Shown piece by piece: positions 1-12,809 of a DNA stretch of 60,000 nucleotides. The stretch is from Tubulanus polymorphus (lineage: Eukaryota; Nemertea; Palaeonemertea; Tubulaniformes; Tubulanidae): positions 12,445,951 to 12,505,950 of the forward strand of contig NC_134035.1 of the NCBI RefSeq assembly GCF_964204645.1, in the 5' to 3' direction. The translations under genes were made by a program, and so were the position numbers. Position 1 is the first letter of the stretch, and every line of letters starts with the position of its first letter. The notes beneath the pieces were generated by a model. It ran no database searches. It saw only the letters and a program-made list of their open reading frames with translations, and was not told the origin of the DNA.

Positions 1-931
1 GTATTATATTGAATATTTCAATATTTCGAGTACTGTAGATTTGACCAGTTCACATTTGATTTGTCATTGTACACAAATGCGTCAGTGTTAAGTGCTTGTT
101 CGTTTGATAAACTGCGGCAGAAATGTTGAAAACGTGTAAACATTCGGAAAGTTCACTTTCATGTGTCTTATTCAAATACTTATTGTAAACTGTTGCGAGT
201 GACAGTGCGTGTGTATATTGGCAATGCGCTGACACATTTGACCATTAATCCGTCATTTTCTGCAAGAATAAAGACGTCGTCTTAATAATATGCGGACAGC
301 GCAGAATTCTCAACAAACCGCGTAGAAAAAGGTACGAATCGGTTATTACGACGTCTATAGTGATTGATGTTCGAAAATTCATTTTCGATTTTTAAGAAGT
401 TGCGAAATAATGGCGATAAAACTAAGACATTGATGTAACAGCTTAACTTTGTCATAGTATAAGTTCAACATATAGAAATATAATAGTTGGCCTATGAATT
501 ATAAGATTAATTGTTTTGGAATTTCGAGTTAAAAACACGAAATATATATATACACTAGTATTGTGGGGCACTGCGTTGTTTACATTTCTGCGCACTGGGT
601 TCAAATTCACCCGCCGATTTTCACGCTCTTTCTATGAATGCCGTATTTAATGCACAATAGTTTCCCTAGCGTGGTCATTGTCGCTGCTTAATTAATGAAT
701 TTCAACGTTTAACAATAACTGTGGCATTATAGCGCATGACATGAGAATCGTCTATCGCTGCGAGGCACATATATTTTTCTCTCGCGGTGCCGCCGTTTGG
801 CAATGCGCTTAACTTCTAAATGTATTTCAATTAAAATCAAAGCTACAAGGTAGATAGATATGGATCGGTGCCAGAATATGCCTGAATTTTAACCTAGTGT
901 GGTTTCATAAAATACGGTTCATTTATTTTAG
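1..931. other. Intergenic, no gene seen
   Basis: I see no convincing exon, RNA gene or repeat array here. The sequence is AT-rich with scattered short open frames on both strands. The last bases (about 919-931) form a T-rich tract ending in AG, which could be the acceptor of the first visible CNBD2-like exon, so the true 5' end of that gene may lie in or before this stretch. Confidence 0.5.
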
Positions 932-955
932 AATATAGCCTATACCTGCCTAGTG

Positions 956-3900
956 ATGGAAGAGCGTGAGAAACTGCGAGCTGCGGCTAATAGATGGCAG
1001 CAGTTGACGACCAGGGCTAGATTCCGCGCCTTGTCTGACGTCAGGAAAAGATACATGAGACTCAACCGTAAACCAGTACGTGATCCGGGTATCATAATTA
1101 TCAATATTCACGATTAAAGAAGTGGTAGTATGGAAAAGGTGCACCCACTGACCCGATGAAGCTATTGGTGCACTAGTGGTAGCAAAGTCTCGAAATTTCT
1201 AATAAAATCAAGTCAACCTTCATTCACAGATCTATCTGTTTCGACACCAGGTTAACAAGTCTGCTCTCTGCAGCTCGATACGATTTACGAAGAGAAAAAT
1301 GTCAAATATCGATAAATTCCACGATAGATTCTTTAAAAATGAATCAGTTAAAAAATTGTCAAACTGAAGACCCAGTTTTAATCATTAATTTAATCAATAA
1401 TTCTAACGACGGACTGTGATCCAGTTTCACAGCATTGGAGATAGAATCAAAGGCAGTTCATTTTCAATGAGTCAAACCTTAACTCGGAACTTGTGGAACT
1501 GGATTCTGATTACGAATATTTGAAAAGAAGTTCTCTGCGATGATAAATTGTTTCGTATGGTTTTACAGTTACGACGACAGCTCAGATTCTGGTTACGATT
1601 CGTCAAACACATGTGTTCGTTAGCGATAGAACTGAAACGACGGTCGATGGACGCCACGGAGAAAACCGTCGTCTCGGAGTTCTACTACTTGAAAACGAAC
1701 GGACCGTCAGACGTGACCGACGCCGCCTTCGACAAAAACAAATTCAGGCGCAAATTCGACGTAGGTTCAAAAGAGTTGTTTTGTAGAATATTCTTAGAAA
1801 TAACGTATTTGATAGTTGAATACCCTAAATGTAAACGCGTGTGGCAAAAGCTGGTTACGGTTTTGTAAAGTCGCTCTCATGTCACAAATTGAGCAAATTG
1901 GTGAGAATTTTATATTACTATAAATTAGAAATCTAAACAGTTCGAATGTTGCCAAAGTTGGTTTATGTAGTCTTGCACCAAGCCATCAGCGAAAAATTCT
2001 CTTCAAGGCTTGTGGCCCCGCACCATTATCGATCGAGTGCCGTTGATCATTTTTAACTGCCTTGAAGCGCCAACTCATAGTATTTGAATAATTAAATCAT
2101 TTAACCGTGTTCGGAAAGCTTGACGATGACAATGAGTTCTAAAGTATTCAAATACGAATTGATTGTAACATAATTGGGAATTGTGTGGTATGAATGCCTT
2201 TATTTATTTACCAATTACACTCGAGATCGGGCGCAAATCCATCGAGATAATTCTAGCTCACTCAATTTCGGTTGAAATTTTGTGCGATTCATCAAATCGA
2301 GGTGTATTTTGCTTTGTTTTTGTTGTTGTTTTTTTTGAAGGATCGTTTGCCGATATTTCTACAGAAGATAACGCATAAACCGCCGGCGATGAGAACCGAT
2401 GTTGAGTTAAACGGGCTGTTGAAAGTAATGAATCGAATTCGTAGTTTTCAGTATAAATTCACGGACGCGATGCAACATCAGATCTGCCGCACCGTACAGT
2501 ACACGTTGTATGTATCGATTCGGTTTATTTCGTTTTATTAAATGTAGAAAATGCCGCGTTCACCTGGAACGAAAAAGCCACGAAGAAAACCTGAGTATAA
2601 CATTGAAATGCCTTATAGAACGATGACCACACTCAAACGTGGTGAACGGATAATAAGATAAAATCCCACTATTTACAGATTAAAATAATTTAAAAACCAG
2701 AATTTATTTATTAAATCTAAAATATTTAAAAGACACGACGTTTCGATCTCACCCTAGAGATCATCGTCAGGTGAGATCACGTCGTGTCTTTTAAATATTT
2801 TAGATTTAATAAGTAAATTCTGGTTTTTAAATTCTTTTAATCTGTAAATAGTGGGATTTCATCTTATTGAAATGCCTTCGCTATGTACGAATCAATATAT
2901 ACATAATTTCAAGTATCTCACTTTTATCAAAATGAAAACGGGATGTTTCGGGACAATTATCATTATCAGGACCCAATGCTACTAGTCAGACTAGTTTTAA
3001 CAAGCCCACAATTATCAAGAAAAAGCACGGACTCTAAAACGTTTTAGAGTCCATTGAAAAACTAAGAGAATAGTGAAATTCGAGACCTTTTCCTATATTA
3101 AGAGAGCGAAGTTTCGAGCCATTTTAAAAACTTGAAAATGAAATTCATTCATTAAGAATTGAAATGAAAAATTAAGACACGACGTTTTGAATTTTCTAGA
3201 GGGACCAACCTAAGGCGTCTTTTTAGACTTTTTATTTTAATTCTTGAGAAATTAATTTCGTTTTAATCTAAATTGTCTGTGTACGTATTGGGGTTTAGTT
3301 TGATTATCTATTTTCCACGGGCTTCGTGTTGTTTTTATTTTTGTGTATAGTTGTGAGAAAGGTCGTGTGATCGTACGTCAAGATCACGTCGGGTACAATT
3401 TCTACTTCATATACACCGGTTCGTGTCTCGTACAGAAAAACAAACTCGACCCCGAAACGATGCAACCGACCACAGTTACTGAACACGTGTTGAGAAAGGG
3501 TGATAGTTTCGGGGTAAGTGTGTGACTGATAGGGCTGGAAGTGACTAAGGGGTTAAGATATTCATATGCGGCCTATGTAATTGAATATTTAATGTAGTTA
3601 TCTAACAAGCAAGAAGCACACAGCGGTCGAAGAAAAACATTTTAAACTGAAATGGCATTTTTGTTTGGGAACCAAGCAAAATCATGTTTTCCTGCTTCGC
3701 TTCCTGGCAAGTGTGGTGGGTTCACGGGACATAAAATCATAAAAATCAAACGAAATCTACCAATTAAATAGATAACATGCTCAATCCCTGTTTAAAGATA
3801 AAAAAGATCGTGTTTTCCTCGCATTGCTTCCAGCAGATGTGGTGGGTTCGTAAGGGACGCCGAATCAAATCTACCAATCAAATAACTTACAATCCGTATT

Positions 3901-6900
3901 TAAGATGAAAAAGGTTTTTTCAAAAAGTTAGTAATCGCTCTGTTTTATCCACCACCCATTTATATCTATTCGTATTATAGGAGTTGGCTTTGTTGGGCGA
4001 TGGATTGAGAACAGCTTCGATCATCTGCGGCGAAGCGACCGAAATATTTCAAATCGAAAAAGATACGTTCATGGAATTTTGTCCGGACATATTTCAAAAA
4101 GAGATGGATTTTAAAATTCAATTCGCCAGGTAAGGAGACTCACAGGACCCAAGCAGATCGACAGCCGATGTATTGGTTCACTTCTAGTTTCAAAAATCTT
4201 TCTCTAGTGGTTCCTCGTTTACTAAAATTTCAGAAGTTTTTCGCTGTTCGAAAGCGTCGATTTCGAGCCACTGCGAAACCTGTGTTTCCAGTCTCAGATC
4301 ACTGAAATACCGGACGGTAAACTGATATCACACGACTGGTCTCACGATCCAAATATATATTTCATTCTCAAAGTAAGTGATTCGGAGAAATAAAATCGAA
4401 GTTCCGAGAAGCAGAACAGCAGGACCCAGTTCCACAATTCTGAGTTTAGATTGAACCCACGAGTCAAAGATTGAACTAATTGATTCAAAATATACTAAAG
4501 AACTGGATCCAGAACAGTGGACACTGATCTATGGTATATTTCATGATAGGATTTAGATCGAATGGAAATAAAAATGTTACATTATAGTATGAATTACCAG
4601 GGTCTTTGTATAAATTCACGGTTGGGTTAAAATTTCACAGAAAAGTTGTGATTAGTGTAAGTTATGAAATCTAAATATTTGTTTTCATGTAGGGACGGAT
4701 TCTGTTGCTGAGAAAGTTGGATCTTCGACGAGTGCACGAACAGTACAACGTCACCGTACGAGTTAATATGAATAAAAAAATCCCGTGGCCCAGAGAAGTG
4801 ATCGGTTCGAACTATTGTCGTTACGCGGCGGTTGGGCTTTTACAAGCCGGCCAATATACGGTAACTTATCATACGTAGTACGAATAGCGACTGCGAGTAC
4901 AAAAAGCAGTTTGAACATGTAGAACTTTCACCATTTCGTGCTAATTTAAGGTATCACAGTAAATACAGTGAAAGTTATGAGTTATCTTTTGAGAAAAGTT
5001 TAGTGAAAAGACCGAATAGTATTGTGTCACTGACGTAGATTTGTTATGTAAATGGGATCGAATCCCGGTGGTGGCTGGGTTTCATTGTCGAAGGGTCTCT
5101 TTCTTTACGACGAAAAAATGAACACGCTGATAATAATGCCCCCAGTGGCGTTCAGTGGGGTTGCTTTGAGACAGCTCGAACTAACTAATAAAATCCGAGT
5201 TGGCACTAGAGAGGTATATACGATAGTCTCTCGCACCTTCCTGCTAACTGGCACTGATTCAAAGCAAATAAACTCATTCTGCATACAAATTGGTGTTGTA
5301 AGCGATTAGGTAAAACAGTTTTGGATACAATAATATCAGCCACAATCAGTAGTTTGACGGCATCACAGGCAATGCCAATATTTGAAATGACACACGTGAG
5401 CTTACAGCACCGGCTCAGATATACACAATGCATCATTCACATTTGTGCGTTGAACACGTTGGACCTGAATAATTAATCGAACTGAACCTCTGAACTGAAT
5501 ATTGTGTGAATTCATAGAATATGTTAAACGAAACGAAATCGAAAGCACGAAGAAGAATGTGGTTCTCTGATTGAAAATATCCAAGATAGTACCAAAAAAC
5601 CCTGTATAGATTTAGACGTAGAAAACCAATAATCGACTCGTCGTTTCTATCGTTACCTTTTTCGCATCCATCTTCAGAGAATTTATTGTCATATTCAAAT
5701 TGAAATTATATCGGTTAAGTTAGAATGATAGAGTTATTACCTAGTCGTCTAGAATCTATGCCTTTAGATTGATTATTCAAATTGTACACACATTTTTTCC
5801 ATGTGAATATGGATTTTTTTCGTACCTTCGTAAATCTATTTTTCACTTTATTCTTTATTTACGAAATACTGACTTTATCATTCATTATTCATTAAATGTT
5901 TTATCTGAGGTATTCTGCACGAAACGATCGAGTTCAAGTTCATTTCACAGATAGCTAAGAATTATATCCAGACAAAGAAAACTGACATGAAGTATTGACA
6001 AAATTTTACGTTAAAACAACGAGTTCGTTCTTATTGATTTCAAACTAATAACTGTTACTGCTATTAGTCTAGTACAATCTCGTCTCGTATAGATTTATTT
6101 TCTGTATTTTACGCCTAAATCATTTCTCTCTCTTCTTTTGACGCAGGATTTGCGGATTTTGAACGAAAATTTGGCCAGTCAAATACCGAGCTTAATCATG
6201 GTCAGCGAGGGCGTGTCCGTGCTGCGCATGTCCGTGTTTCTTATTCGAAGTCTCGTTCCGCGGCAAATCATCGACAACTTCCTGCGAAAATCATTCAAAC
6301 CGTTTAGGTGAGGATTTTTACGTAGCATCTCCATATCGTGCATCCACTCACAGTGCATCCACTCACAGTGCATCCACTCACAGTGCATCCACTCACAGTG
6401 CATCCACTTACAGTGCATCCACCCACAGTGCATCCACCCACAGTGCACCTGACGGACTTGTATCTCCTCAGTTCCTGACAAAAATCAACTCAACGAGCAC
6501 GCGTTCGAATTATATGGCATTGCGTTTATTTCCGATTAAATCTAAAAATCTCAAATTCACCTGTGATATGATATCATGACGTAACCATGAAACTAGCAGT
6601 AATGATGGCTGATGTGACAACTTGTATTCATAATATTCACAATTCAACATGTATATAATACATCAATACTGACAGTACTGTATTCAGTGACGACACCATC
6701 CCCTCACAGTGCTGTATTCAGTGACGACACCATCCCCTCACAGTGCTGTGTTCAGTGACGACACCATCCCCTCACAGTGCTGTGTTCAGTGACGACACCA
6801 TCCCCTCACAGTGCTGTGTTCAGTGACGACACCATCCCCTCACAGTGCTGTGTTCAGTGACGACACCATCCCCTCACAGTGCTGTGTTCAGTGACGACAC

Positions 6901-7468
6901 CATCCCCTCACAGTGCTGTGTTCGAATTCTCAGATTTGAATATTCATGATGAAATATCTAAAAATGTAGAGAGAATCCCACAATGATAAGAAAAAGTCCG
7001 AAAATGTAACTTCGAGATAGTAGTTTATTTCAACGTTAAATACGTTTATAGTTATTTCAACGTTAAATAGTTTCAACGTTGAATAAACTACTATCTCGAA
7101 GTTACATTTTCGGACTTTTTATCATCATTGTGGGATTCTCTCTACATCGCGTCAACACAGATATAGTGTTCTATCAATCGTGATCTAAAAATGTATCTTT
7201 AGTATTATGATTCTATATTTTCATGTACGCATACAGCATTCCCGGAGATAAAGAACTCAGTCAACGCGTTCTCGAAAACCTCAACTGGCAGCATTTCAAA
7301 TCGAAACTAACCGAAACTCTGAGACTCGAACGATCAGGCGGAGCAGTGGCTAGTGTAGCGGCCACTGCGAAAGGAACGAGCGGTTGGTCGAGGTGGCCCG
7401 GTCGATCTCGACTACCGAAATCAGCTCCTCCCAGGACCCGATGTCCGACTTTCCCGCATTTAGCGTAA
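956..7468 (+). CDS. CNBD2: CNBD2-like cyclic nucleotide-binding domain protein, 9 exons
   Basis: Exons: 956-1075, 1569-1760, 2341-2507, 3351-3513, 3981-4129, 4234-4372, 4693-4860, 6147-6307, 7237-7468 (stop TAA). All junctions are GT-AG and all phases agree (0,0,2,0,2,0,0,2), giving about 496 residues, a little shorter than vertebrate CNBD2. The N-terminus is basic and helical (Arg/Lys/Trp rich). Exons 3-5 carry a cNMP-binding fold: the FYFIYTG strand, then a phosphate-binding cassette FGELALLGDGLRTASI around residues 213-228 with its Arg (R224) kept, so nucleotide binding is plausible. Exons 6-7 look like a second, weaker cNMP-like segment. The C-terminal part (exons 8-9) matches the family's closing helical region. 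Known for the family: cytosolic, cAMP-linked, needed in male germ cells of mammals; function here is inferred. The frame is open back to a possible acceptor at 930-931, so 956 may be an internal Met and upstream exons may exist. A tRNA-like SINE lies in intron 7, two tandem arrays and a foldback element in intron 8. Confidence 0.87.
1365..1512. mobile_element. Small foldback repeat, 'acccagttccacag' family
   Basis: One of about six copies of a ~100-150 bp element with inverted ends reading roughly GACCCAGTTCCACAG and CTGTGGAACTGGATCC, with a core rich in GAGTTAAC-like words. Other copies: 4421-4513, 8356-8464, 16963-17068, 19894-20043, 27957-28063. No coding capacity; MITE-like. Confidence 0.55.
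2616..2873. mobile_element. Foldback element, family F1 (nearly perfect hairpin)
   Basis: Two arms of about 100 bp, starting near TAAAATCCCACTATTTACAG and ending in its complement, meet at a centre with CACGACGTTTCGATCTCACC. It lies in CNBD2 intron 3. Related copies: 10840-11000, 13322-13455, 50777-51022, 53817-53975, 55180-55466. No open frame; a non-autonomous foldback element. The centre carries a hammerhead-like motif (see findings). Confidence 0.75.
4421..4513. mobile_element. Small foldback repeat, 'acccagttccacag' family
   Basis: Begins AGGACCCAGTTCCACAATTC and ends AACTGGATCC. Same family as 1365-1512; inside CNBD2 intron 6. No coding capacity. Confidence 0.5.
5046..5168 (+). mobile_element. 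SINE-like repeat with tRNA-type B box (copy 1)
   Basis: Begins near GGGATCGAATCCCGGTGG, which resembles a pol III B box (GGTTCGANNCC), and ends near CCAGTGGCGTTCAGTGGGG. The same layout (B box, GGCTGGGTTTC, CGTGAAAAGA-like middle, GTGGCGCTCAGCGG-like tail) recurs at 32885-33015 and 35699-35845. Lies in CNBD2 intron 7. I cannot see a clear A box, so it may be truncated. Confidence 0.55.
6339..6452. repeat. 15-bp tandem repeat, about 7-8 copies
   Basis: Unit CATCCACTCACAGTG with small variants (ACTTA, ACCCA) in CNBD2 intron 8, starting about 30 bases after exon 8. Confidence 0.9.
6687..6924. repeat. 34-bp tandem repeat, 7 copies
   Basis: Each unit starts GTGACGACACCATCCCCTCA and ends CAGTGCTGTRTTCA, with starts at 6687, 6721, 6755, 6789, 6823, 6857 and 6891. 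The copies are nearly identical. Shares the word CTCACAGTG with the 15-bp array just upstream. Confidence 0.93.
6966..7191. mobile_element. Foldback element, family F2
   Basis: Ends are GTAGAGAGAATCCCACAATG and its complement, with inner arms AAGTCCGAAAATGTAACTTC / GAAGTTACATTTTCGGACTT. The sequence beyond the right arm (to about 7191) matches the left flank of the 42.3 kb copy, so the full element is longer than the hairpin. Lies in CNBD2 intron 8. Confidence 0.75.
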
Positions 7469-7743
7469 CACTGAGATTAACCAGAAAGACCGGCTTTATT
7501 GATTAGTATTAACTTAAACCCAGTGGATTAGAAAATAATTGAGTTAACCGGGTTTCAAGCTAGTCTATGAAAATACCCAGGTCATTGTTCTGATACGAGC
7601 CGTATGAATTTTGGAGTCCCATTTCCCAATGTTTGGTACTTTGTCTGTGGTTGCGTCTTCGGCCAATTGATAACGACCACCATTCATTCAGTATTTCTTA
7701 CAACGCAGTTTTTCTTGTGTTCGGCGCATCTTGAAAATATGTA

Positions 7744-7749
7744 AATAAA
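7744..7749 (+). promoter_or_regulatory. Poly(A) signal of the CNBD2-like gene
   Basis: AATAAA lies about 280 bases after the stop codon of the CNBD2-like gene, a normal distance for a short 3' UTR. A second AATAAA follows within 25 bases. Confidence 0.6.
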
Positions 7750-8204
7750 ATCATGATGAATTCAATAAATGAAACGTATATAGATAGAAACAATGCGATT
7801 AACGCTTGTAATTATTCCGACATTCCAACATGTATTCGTTCAAGTTCGTTTATATCATGTAAGCATGCTTTTTATATATTTTCAAAAAAGACGGAATTTT
7901 TCGCTCGCAAACGCCGCATAATTTAGAACTGGTTCACGGGATTTACGATGATTCAGCTTTTTCAACAGTTTACAGTTATTTGACAAACTGATGGTCTAAC
8001 TGAAGATATCAGTGACAAAAATAGAACAATACACATCATTAAATAGCGGCTAGTGTCAATTTTACACCGATATTTTACCAATTTTACTTATATTAAGATA
8101 CATAACTAATACAACGTTACGATGTCCCTTGTCTGAGTGATGATTATTTATACTGGTTTCGCTTAATTGAACATTTTCTGTCATTATATTTGGTCCTTTG
8201 AATG

Positions 8205-8645
8205 TCAAGGGCTGGACAACATAATATATAGTGAAATTCATCCCCTAGATCACTGTTGCAAAGAGGACAAATCCTATTTTCTCTCTGTACTTTTATCCAT
8301 GTGCAAGTTTCAATTGGAAGTTTGTGGTAGTTCTAAATCTACTTACACTATATATCAGGACCCGGTTCCACAGTTGTGAGTTAGAGTTAACTCTGAGTTA
8401 AAGTTAGTTCATTTTTAACTCAGAGTTAAATCTTAAATCGGAACTGTGGAACTGGACCCTGCAGTGAAATTGCAGGCTATGATTATATCTTTGATTAGAG
8501 AATAACCGTCACCTTTATGTGATTCCCTTGTGGATGCTCTCCATTCTTGGAGGAACTGGTCCATCAGTTTTTGCTTTAAAGTGGATTTCTGCCATCTAGT
8601 ATTTGGAAAGGATTGTTGATCCCATATGTTGTTTAGCCCTACGGA
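8205..8645 (-). mobile_element. Non-LTR retrotransposon fragment, C-terminal zinc-finger-like part
   Basis: On the minus strand, frames near 8200-8300 read RICPLCNSDLGDEFHYILC, the CPLC...GDExHY.L.C motif typical of the C-terminal end of LINE polyproteins. Bases 8465-8640 read LNNIWDQQ followed by LKQKLMDQFLQEW and SHKGDGYSLIKD, again typical of the post-RT region. A foldback element (8356-8464) interrupts it. Decayed, not functional. Confidence 0.7.
8356..8464. mobile_element. Small foldback repeat inside the LINE fragment
   Basis: CAGGACCCGGTTCCACAGTT ... AACTGTGGAACTGGACCCTG forms a hairpin with GAGTTAACTCTGAGTTAA arms. It was inserted into the LINE remnant, so it is younger than that. 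Confidence 0.75.
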
Positions 8646-9282
8646 ATACAGAATGATTTTTTTTACGTTGCTTATTCATTTAAAATTTGGAACTATGCAT
8701 TAGTGTAAAAGTTATTGATTATTCCTGCTGTATGTGACATGCCGGATAAAAAGAACGACATTTTTTATATCGCATTCAGTTGAGATTGTGAAGCAGTCTT
8801 TCATGTATCGAGTCGCCGTCGCAGTAACTGCAATTTTTTTTCGGAATTTGAACATGTGTCGTTTTCTCGTCTTGACGTACTTCGTGTTTGTCTGCGCTTT
8901 TCTAGGTAAGTGCATAATACACATACATTTTACTATTCATAAACAGTTGATTTAAGATTTCAATAGAAAGAGGTGTATATTTTTTCAGTCAGAAATGGAT
9001 TCTCATTCTCTGTCTACTTTAAATCGAATGATTCCATTTTCTATTTATTTGAACGTGTAGTAAATTCAATCAGCTAATTCTTTCAATTACTAATCACACA
9101 CGCGTTGACCGAGTCGATTCATTGCTCTTAGCTCGGAATTATATTAACAGCTATTTTTCCTGCCATAATTGATAAAAAGAAAACCTCACGATGAGGGATA
9201 GAAATAGATAAAGAAAAAACGGCAGATGTTTTCTTAATCATGACCATTGAAGAAACACTATTCCGTGTTGTAACGGTATAGT

Positions 9283-9440
9283 AGAGAATCCCACACTGAT
9301 AAAACAAAAGATGAAGTCATTCCTGAAGATGAATATTAGGTTATAGTCGAAACGTCGAATGAATAAAAAACACATCAGCTACATAGGTAACATTTTTCGG
9401 ACTTCATCTTTCGTTTTATCAGCGTGGCCCGGATTCTCTA
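9283..9440. mobile_element. Foldback element, family F2
   Basis: TAGAGAATCCCACACTGATA ... GGATTCTCTA ends, with GGTTATAGTCGAAACGTCGA in the middle. Lies in intron 1 of array gene A. Confidence 0.6.
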
Positions 9441-10173
9441 CTATATTTTCTTTATCGATTTATAGCCGATTAGAAGGCAATGAAGGTGCATCTCAATTGA
9501 TTCAACATCGTTTTTTGATTTATTGTACAGTGAGGTACACAAAACCGACAGGTTTAGGAACAATAATGTTTTTACTGTTTATTGATGCACGATATAATAA
9601 TTACGTGGTACATAAAATATTCTTTAATCATCCTGTCTCATTTTATTGGTTAATTTTGACTATACAACTAAAATTAGTTGATTTGAAATTTTGACTCGAG
9701 AGTTTGTAAGTGTTTTTTTGCGTATTCTTTAGTTATTGAATGAAAGGAAACGAATTATTCGGGTCCATATGTGGAAAGAGGACAGTCGCTGGTGAGATGT
9801 CCACTTGGTCTAGTGAGAGTAGCCTGTACATGTGAACCATGGTGGAGCAAATCTTGCGATGGTGCTAAATTTGCGAGTAAAGGCTGTAGAGCTTACAATC
9901 GTGGCGGAGCTGAAAGAGCGAGGGTAAATAGAGAAAGTTTCATCTTTAAATTAGAAATAATCACATCTCTGTGATCCTTACACTGCTCATTGGGTATTCT
10001 TGTAATCGAAAATATGTAATTCTAATTTCAGAGCGTTGTAACATGCACCGACGATGATACGAATATCTATTACACTGTAACATCGGCATTGGTTGCGAGT
10101 CCGGCAATAACGTGTCCTCTTAATTCAAAAGCTGTCTCCTGCACTGTGACTGTGAAATCCGGGTGAGTTTATA

Positions 10174-10469
10174 AGCCGAGATCACACGGAGACGATTTGG
10201 CCCGGGCCAAAAATGCGTTCACACGCAAACGATTCATTCGATATTAAACAATACCCAAAAAAATGAAGTGGGTCATTTCCGGTACCAGTTGCAATTCAAA
10301 CGCAATAATTTGTCTAGTGCTAAAATTTGGCTCGGGCATGGTCCGAAGTTTTTGGTCGGACCAAATTTGGCCCGGGACAACTGTTCACATGGATGCCCTG
10401 TTTGTTTGGCCCGACCAAAAACGTCGGACCAGGCCCGAGCCAAATTTTAGCACTCGTGTGATCGCGGCT
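10174..10469. mobile_element. Foldback element, GC-rich 'ggcccgggcc' family
   Basis: Inverted ends AGCCGAGATCACACGGAG and CTCGTGTGATCGCGGCT; inner arms contain GCTAAAATTTGGCTCGGGC and its complement. Copies at about 43255-43497 and 46780-46985. Lies in intron 3 of gene A. Non-coding MITE-like. Confidence 0.75.
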
Positions 10470-10839
10470 ATAGTCTATCATCATATTAATTCTGAGATGA
10501 AAAACCGCCTAGATCATTAATTCAACCAATATTCCGCTAACATTTAAATAATTGCACATAGAATAGAATACATTACATACTGGTTTGATAGGTTTTCCCG
10601 ATTTTGCATTACATTATCATTTGAGAAATTTGACAAAGAAAGATATTGGTCTACTACTGGTTGACAGTTAAGTGCAGTGCCCGTAGAGTGCATTATAGTA
10701 CTCATTTGGTTTTTCTGCCCCTGAAAACAGACCAATTTAGTGCTAATATATTGATTGGCAATAACGAGCGCTCGCTATCATTTTTAATATCAATGGGATT
10801 CGCTCACCAATTTCACCTACGAGCAATTATCTAATTAGA

Positions 10840-11000
10840 TAGAACGATAACCACACTTAAACGTGGTGAACGGATAATAAGATAAAAAAAACCCACTACA
10901 GATTGAAAGAATTAAAAAACAAGAATTTGTTTATTCAATTTAAAATATATAGAAGACACGACGTTTCGATCTCACCCTAGAGATCATCGTCAGGTGTGAG
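10840..11000. mobile_element. Foldback element, family F1, one arm
   Basis: ACCACACTTAAACGTGGTGA through CACGACGTTTCGATCTCACC to ATCATCGTCAGGTGTGAG. The second arm is missing. In intron 3 of gene A. Confidence 0.65.
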
Positions 11001-12809
11001 ATAATTAGATAATTGCTCGTAGATTTCACGCACGGCGCGCAAAGACTAATGAAAGCATGTACCTTCAGAATGGTGACTGATTCGGGCCATAGTACATAAA
11101 CTTTATTGTCTGTTGATAATAAACTATTGACAAATAACATACAATGACACATTTCTAAAGATGGTAACAACAATTTATAGTCCGAAAAAATCCGAAATAA
11201 CGCAAAACATTATACATCTAATAATCGAGTTGTCCTAAGCTTTTCCATAACTTAAAAAAATCTAGAGATATTTTGAAACATAACAAATTTATCGGTGTTC
11301 GGGTGTACAAAATAATTTCTAGGGATGTATTGAGATCTGGGAGTAGCGAATGTGGGACATGCTTATATAAAACGTGGTATAAAATCTTCAATTCGATCAT
11401 CAATAGGGCAGGTTCGATTCTCATAAAGTAGCGGTTGTGGTCGTCGCCATCTGCCTGTTTCTACACATAGATTATGATTCGAGCATCGGTACCTATTAAA
11501 AGTTATTCTGATCCACTTTGGTAAATCTAGGTATCGTTCATATACAATATTTTAGTCTTGTAGCAACGATAGTAAAAGGCTCTACCTGATAACGAGAGAA
11601 ATCCCGCAATAAATTCAGCCAAAAATGAAAAGTTTAAAAGTAAACGGCTCTATTTGATCTCTGTGGGACGTTTTGAAAGCATTGAGTATACTGATCTTTT
11701 AAACGTTGTTCTATGGAATTGATAAACCATGATTCGTTCTCAACACCTCGACGGATCCAGAATTCTCCGAAGCCTAACTGGTTTAATAAATCATTTACAC
11801 TTGCGGTCCAGATAGATATATCATGGACGTATAAACTAGATTATCTAGTTTATACGTCCATGGATATACCGATATCAGACATTACATCATACATTTTTCT
11901 TATCAACTTATCTGGTTTTGATTTGAGCACTTTTAACCAGAACTTAATTATCTGGATTCGATGTTGGATATTCAAAAGGAATAGGCCTTATTCTCCGTAT
12001 AAAAGTCTGCAAAAAAAGTCAGGCGTGGATTGTTTAACTCCTAAGGAGCCCGGTGGGGACATGGTGAGAAATGAATATATATTTTTTTCGTTCCGGGCCT
12101 CCGTAGTCCTAACATTCTTACTGGTGATAAAGTATGTCTGAAGAATCTAAATATTTAAGCATGCCTGCTTGATTCTCGAATATTCGGGACAAGAAAAGCC
12201 CTGAATAGCCTACGCAAATAGACTATCGGTTTTGTGAAACATTTATCCGTCCAGATTTTCTAAATTACCGAAATCTGTCTTGTTGATTGTAGTTATGGCT
12301 ATTCGAATAAAACACTTGTGATCATAAATGGTGGAAACACGTGTAAAGTTGGCGGATGCAATGAGTGTAGCGTTCAAGCAAGATGTAAGATCAGTAAGTA
12401 CAGAATACGGTTAGCGGTAAAAGTTCCCCTACTGTTGAATGCTTCGTATTTCATATAAGGAAAAACTATTTTCACGATAGCAAAAAGTCAAACACATTTT
12501 GCCACTAGAAATGATGATTAATGATGAATAGAATTGGAAAAATATTTTCATTTGAAATGTTCTTAAAACATCATAAGAGGGGATTTTTTTACCCAATTTG
12601 ATGAATTGGAGAATTACGATCGAAATGTCGCGTCCTTTTGATTCAATCGAATGACACAATCTTATTATTTTTTTGACCGACACATTTATTTTGTATGTTA
12701 TTATTTTAAGACATGCAATGTTCAGACACGGCGATCTATTGATACAAAATTCCACAATAAGAATCACGAATTGAGTCCGAAATATTTCCTTGAGCCAATG
12801 TATAAAAGA

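Noticed and set aside
5052-5309. 85-codon frame in CNBD2 intron 7
   Set aside because: Lies on the SINE-like repeat; same sequence recurs in introns of E and F.
6179-6481. 100-codon minus frame with repeated MHCEW
   Set aside because: Antisense of CNBD2 exon 8 and the 15-bp tandem array.
6339-6924. CRISPR-like array
   Set aside because: Units are contiguous with no spacers and the genome is eukaryotic.
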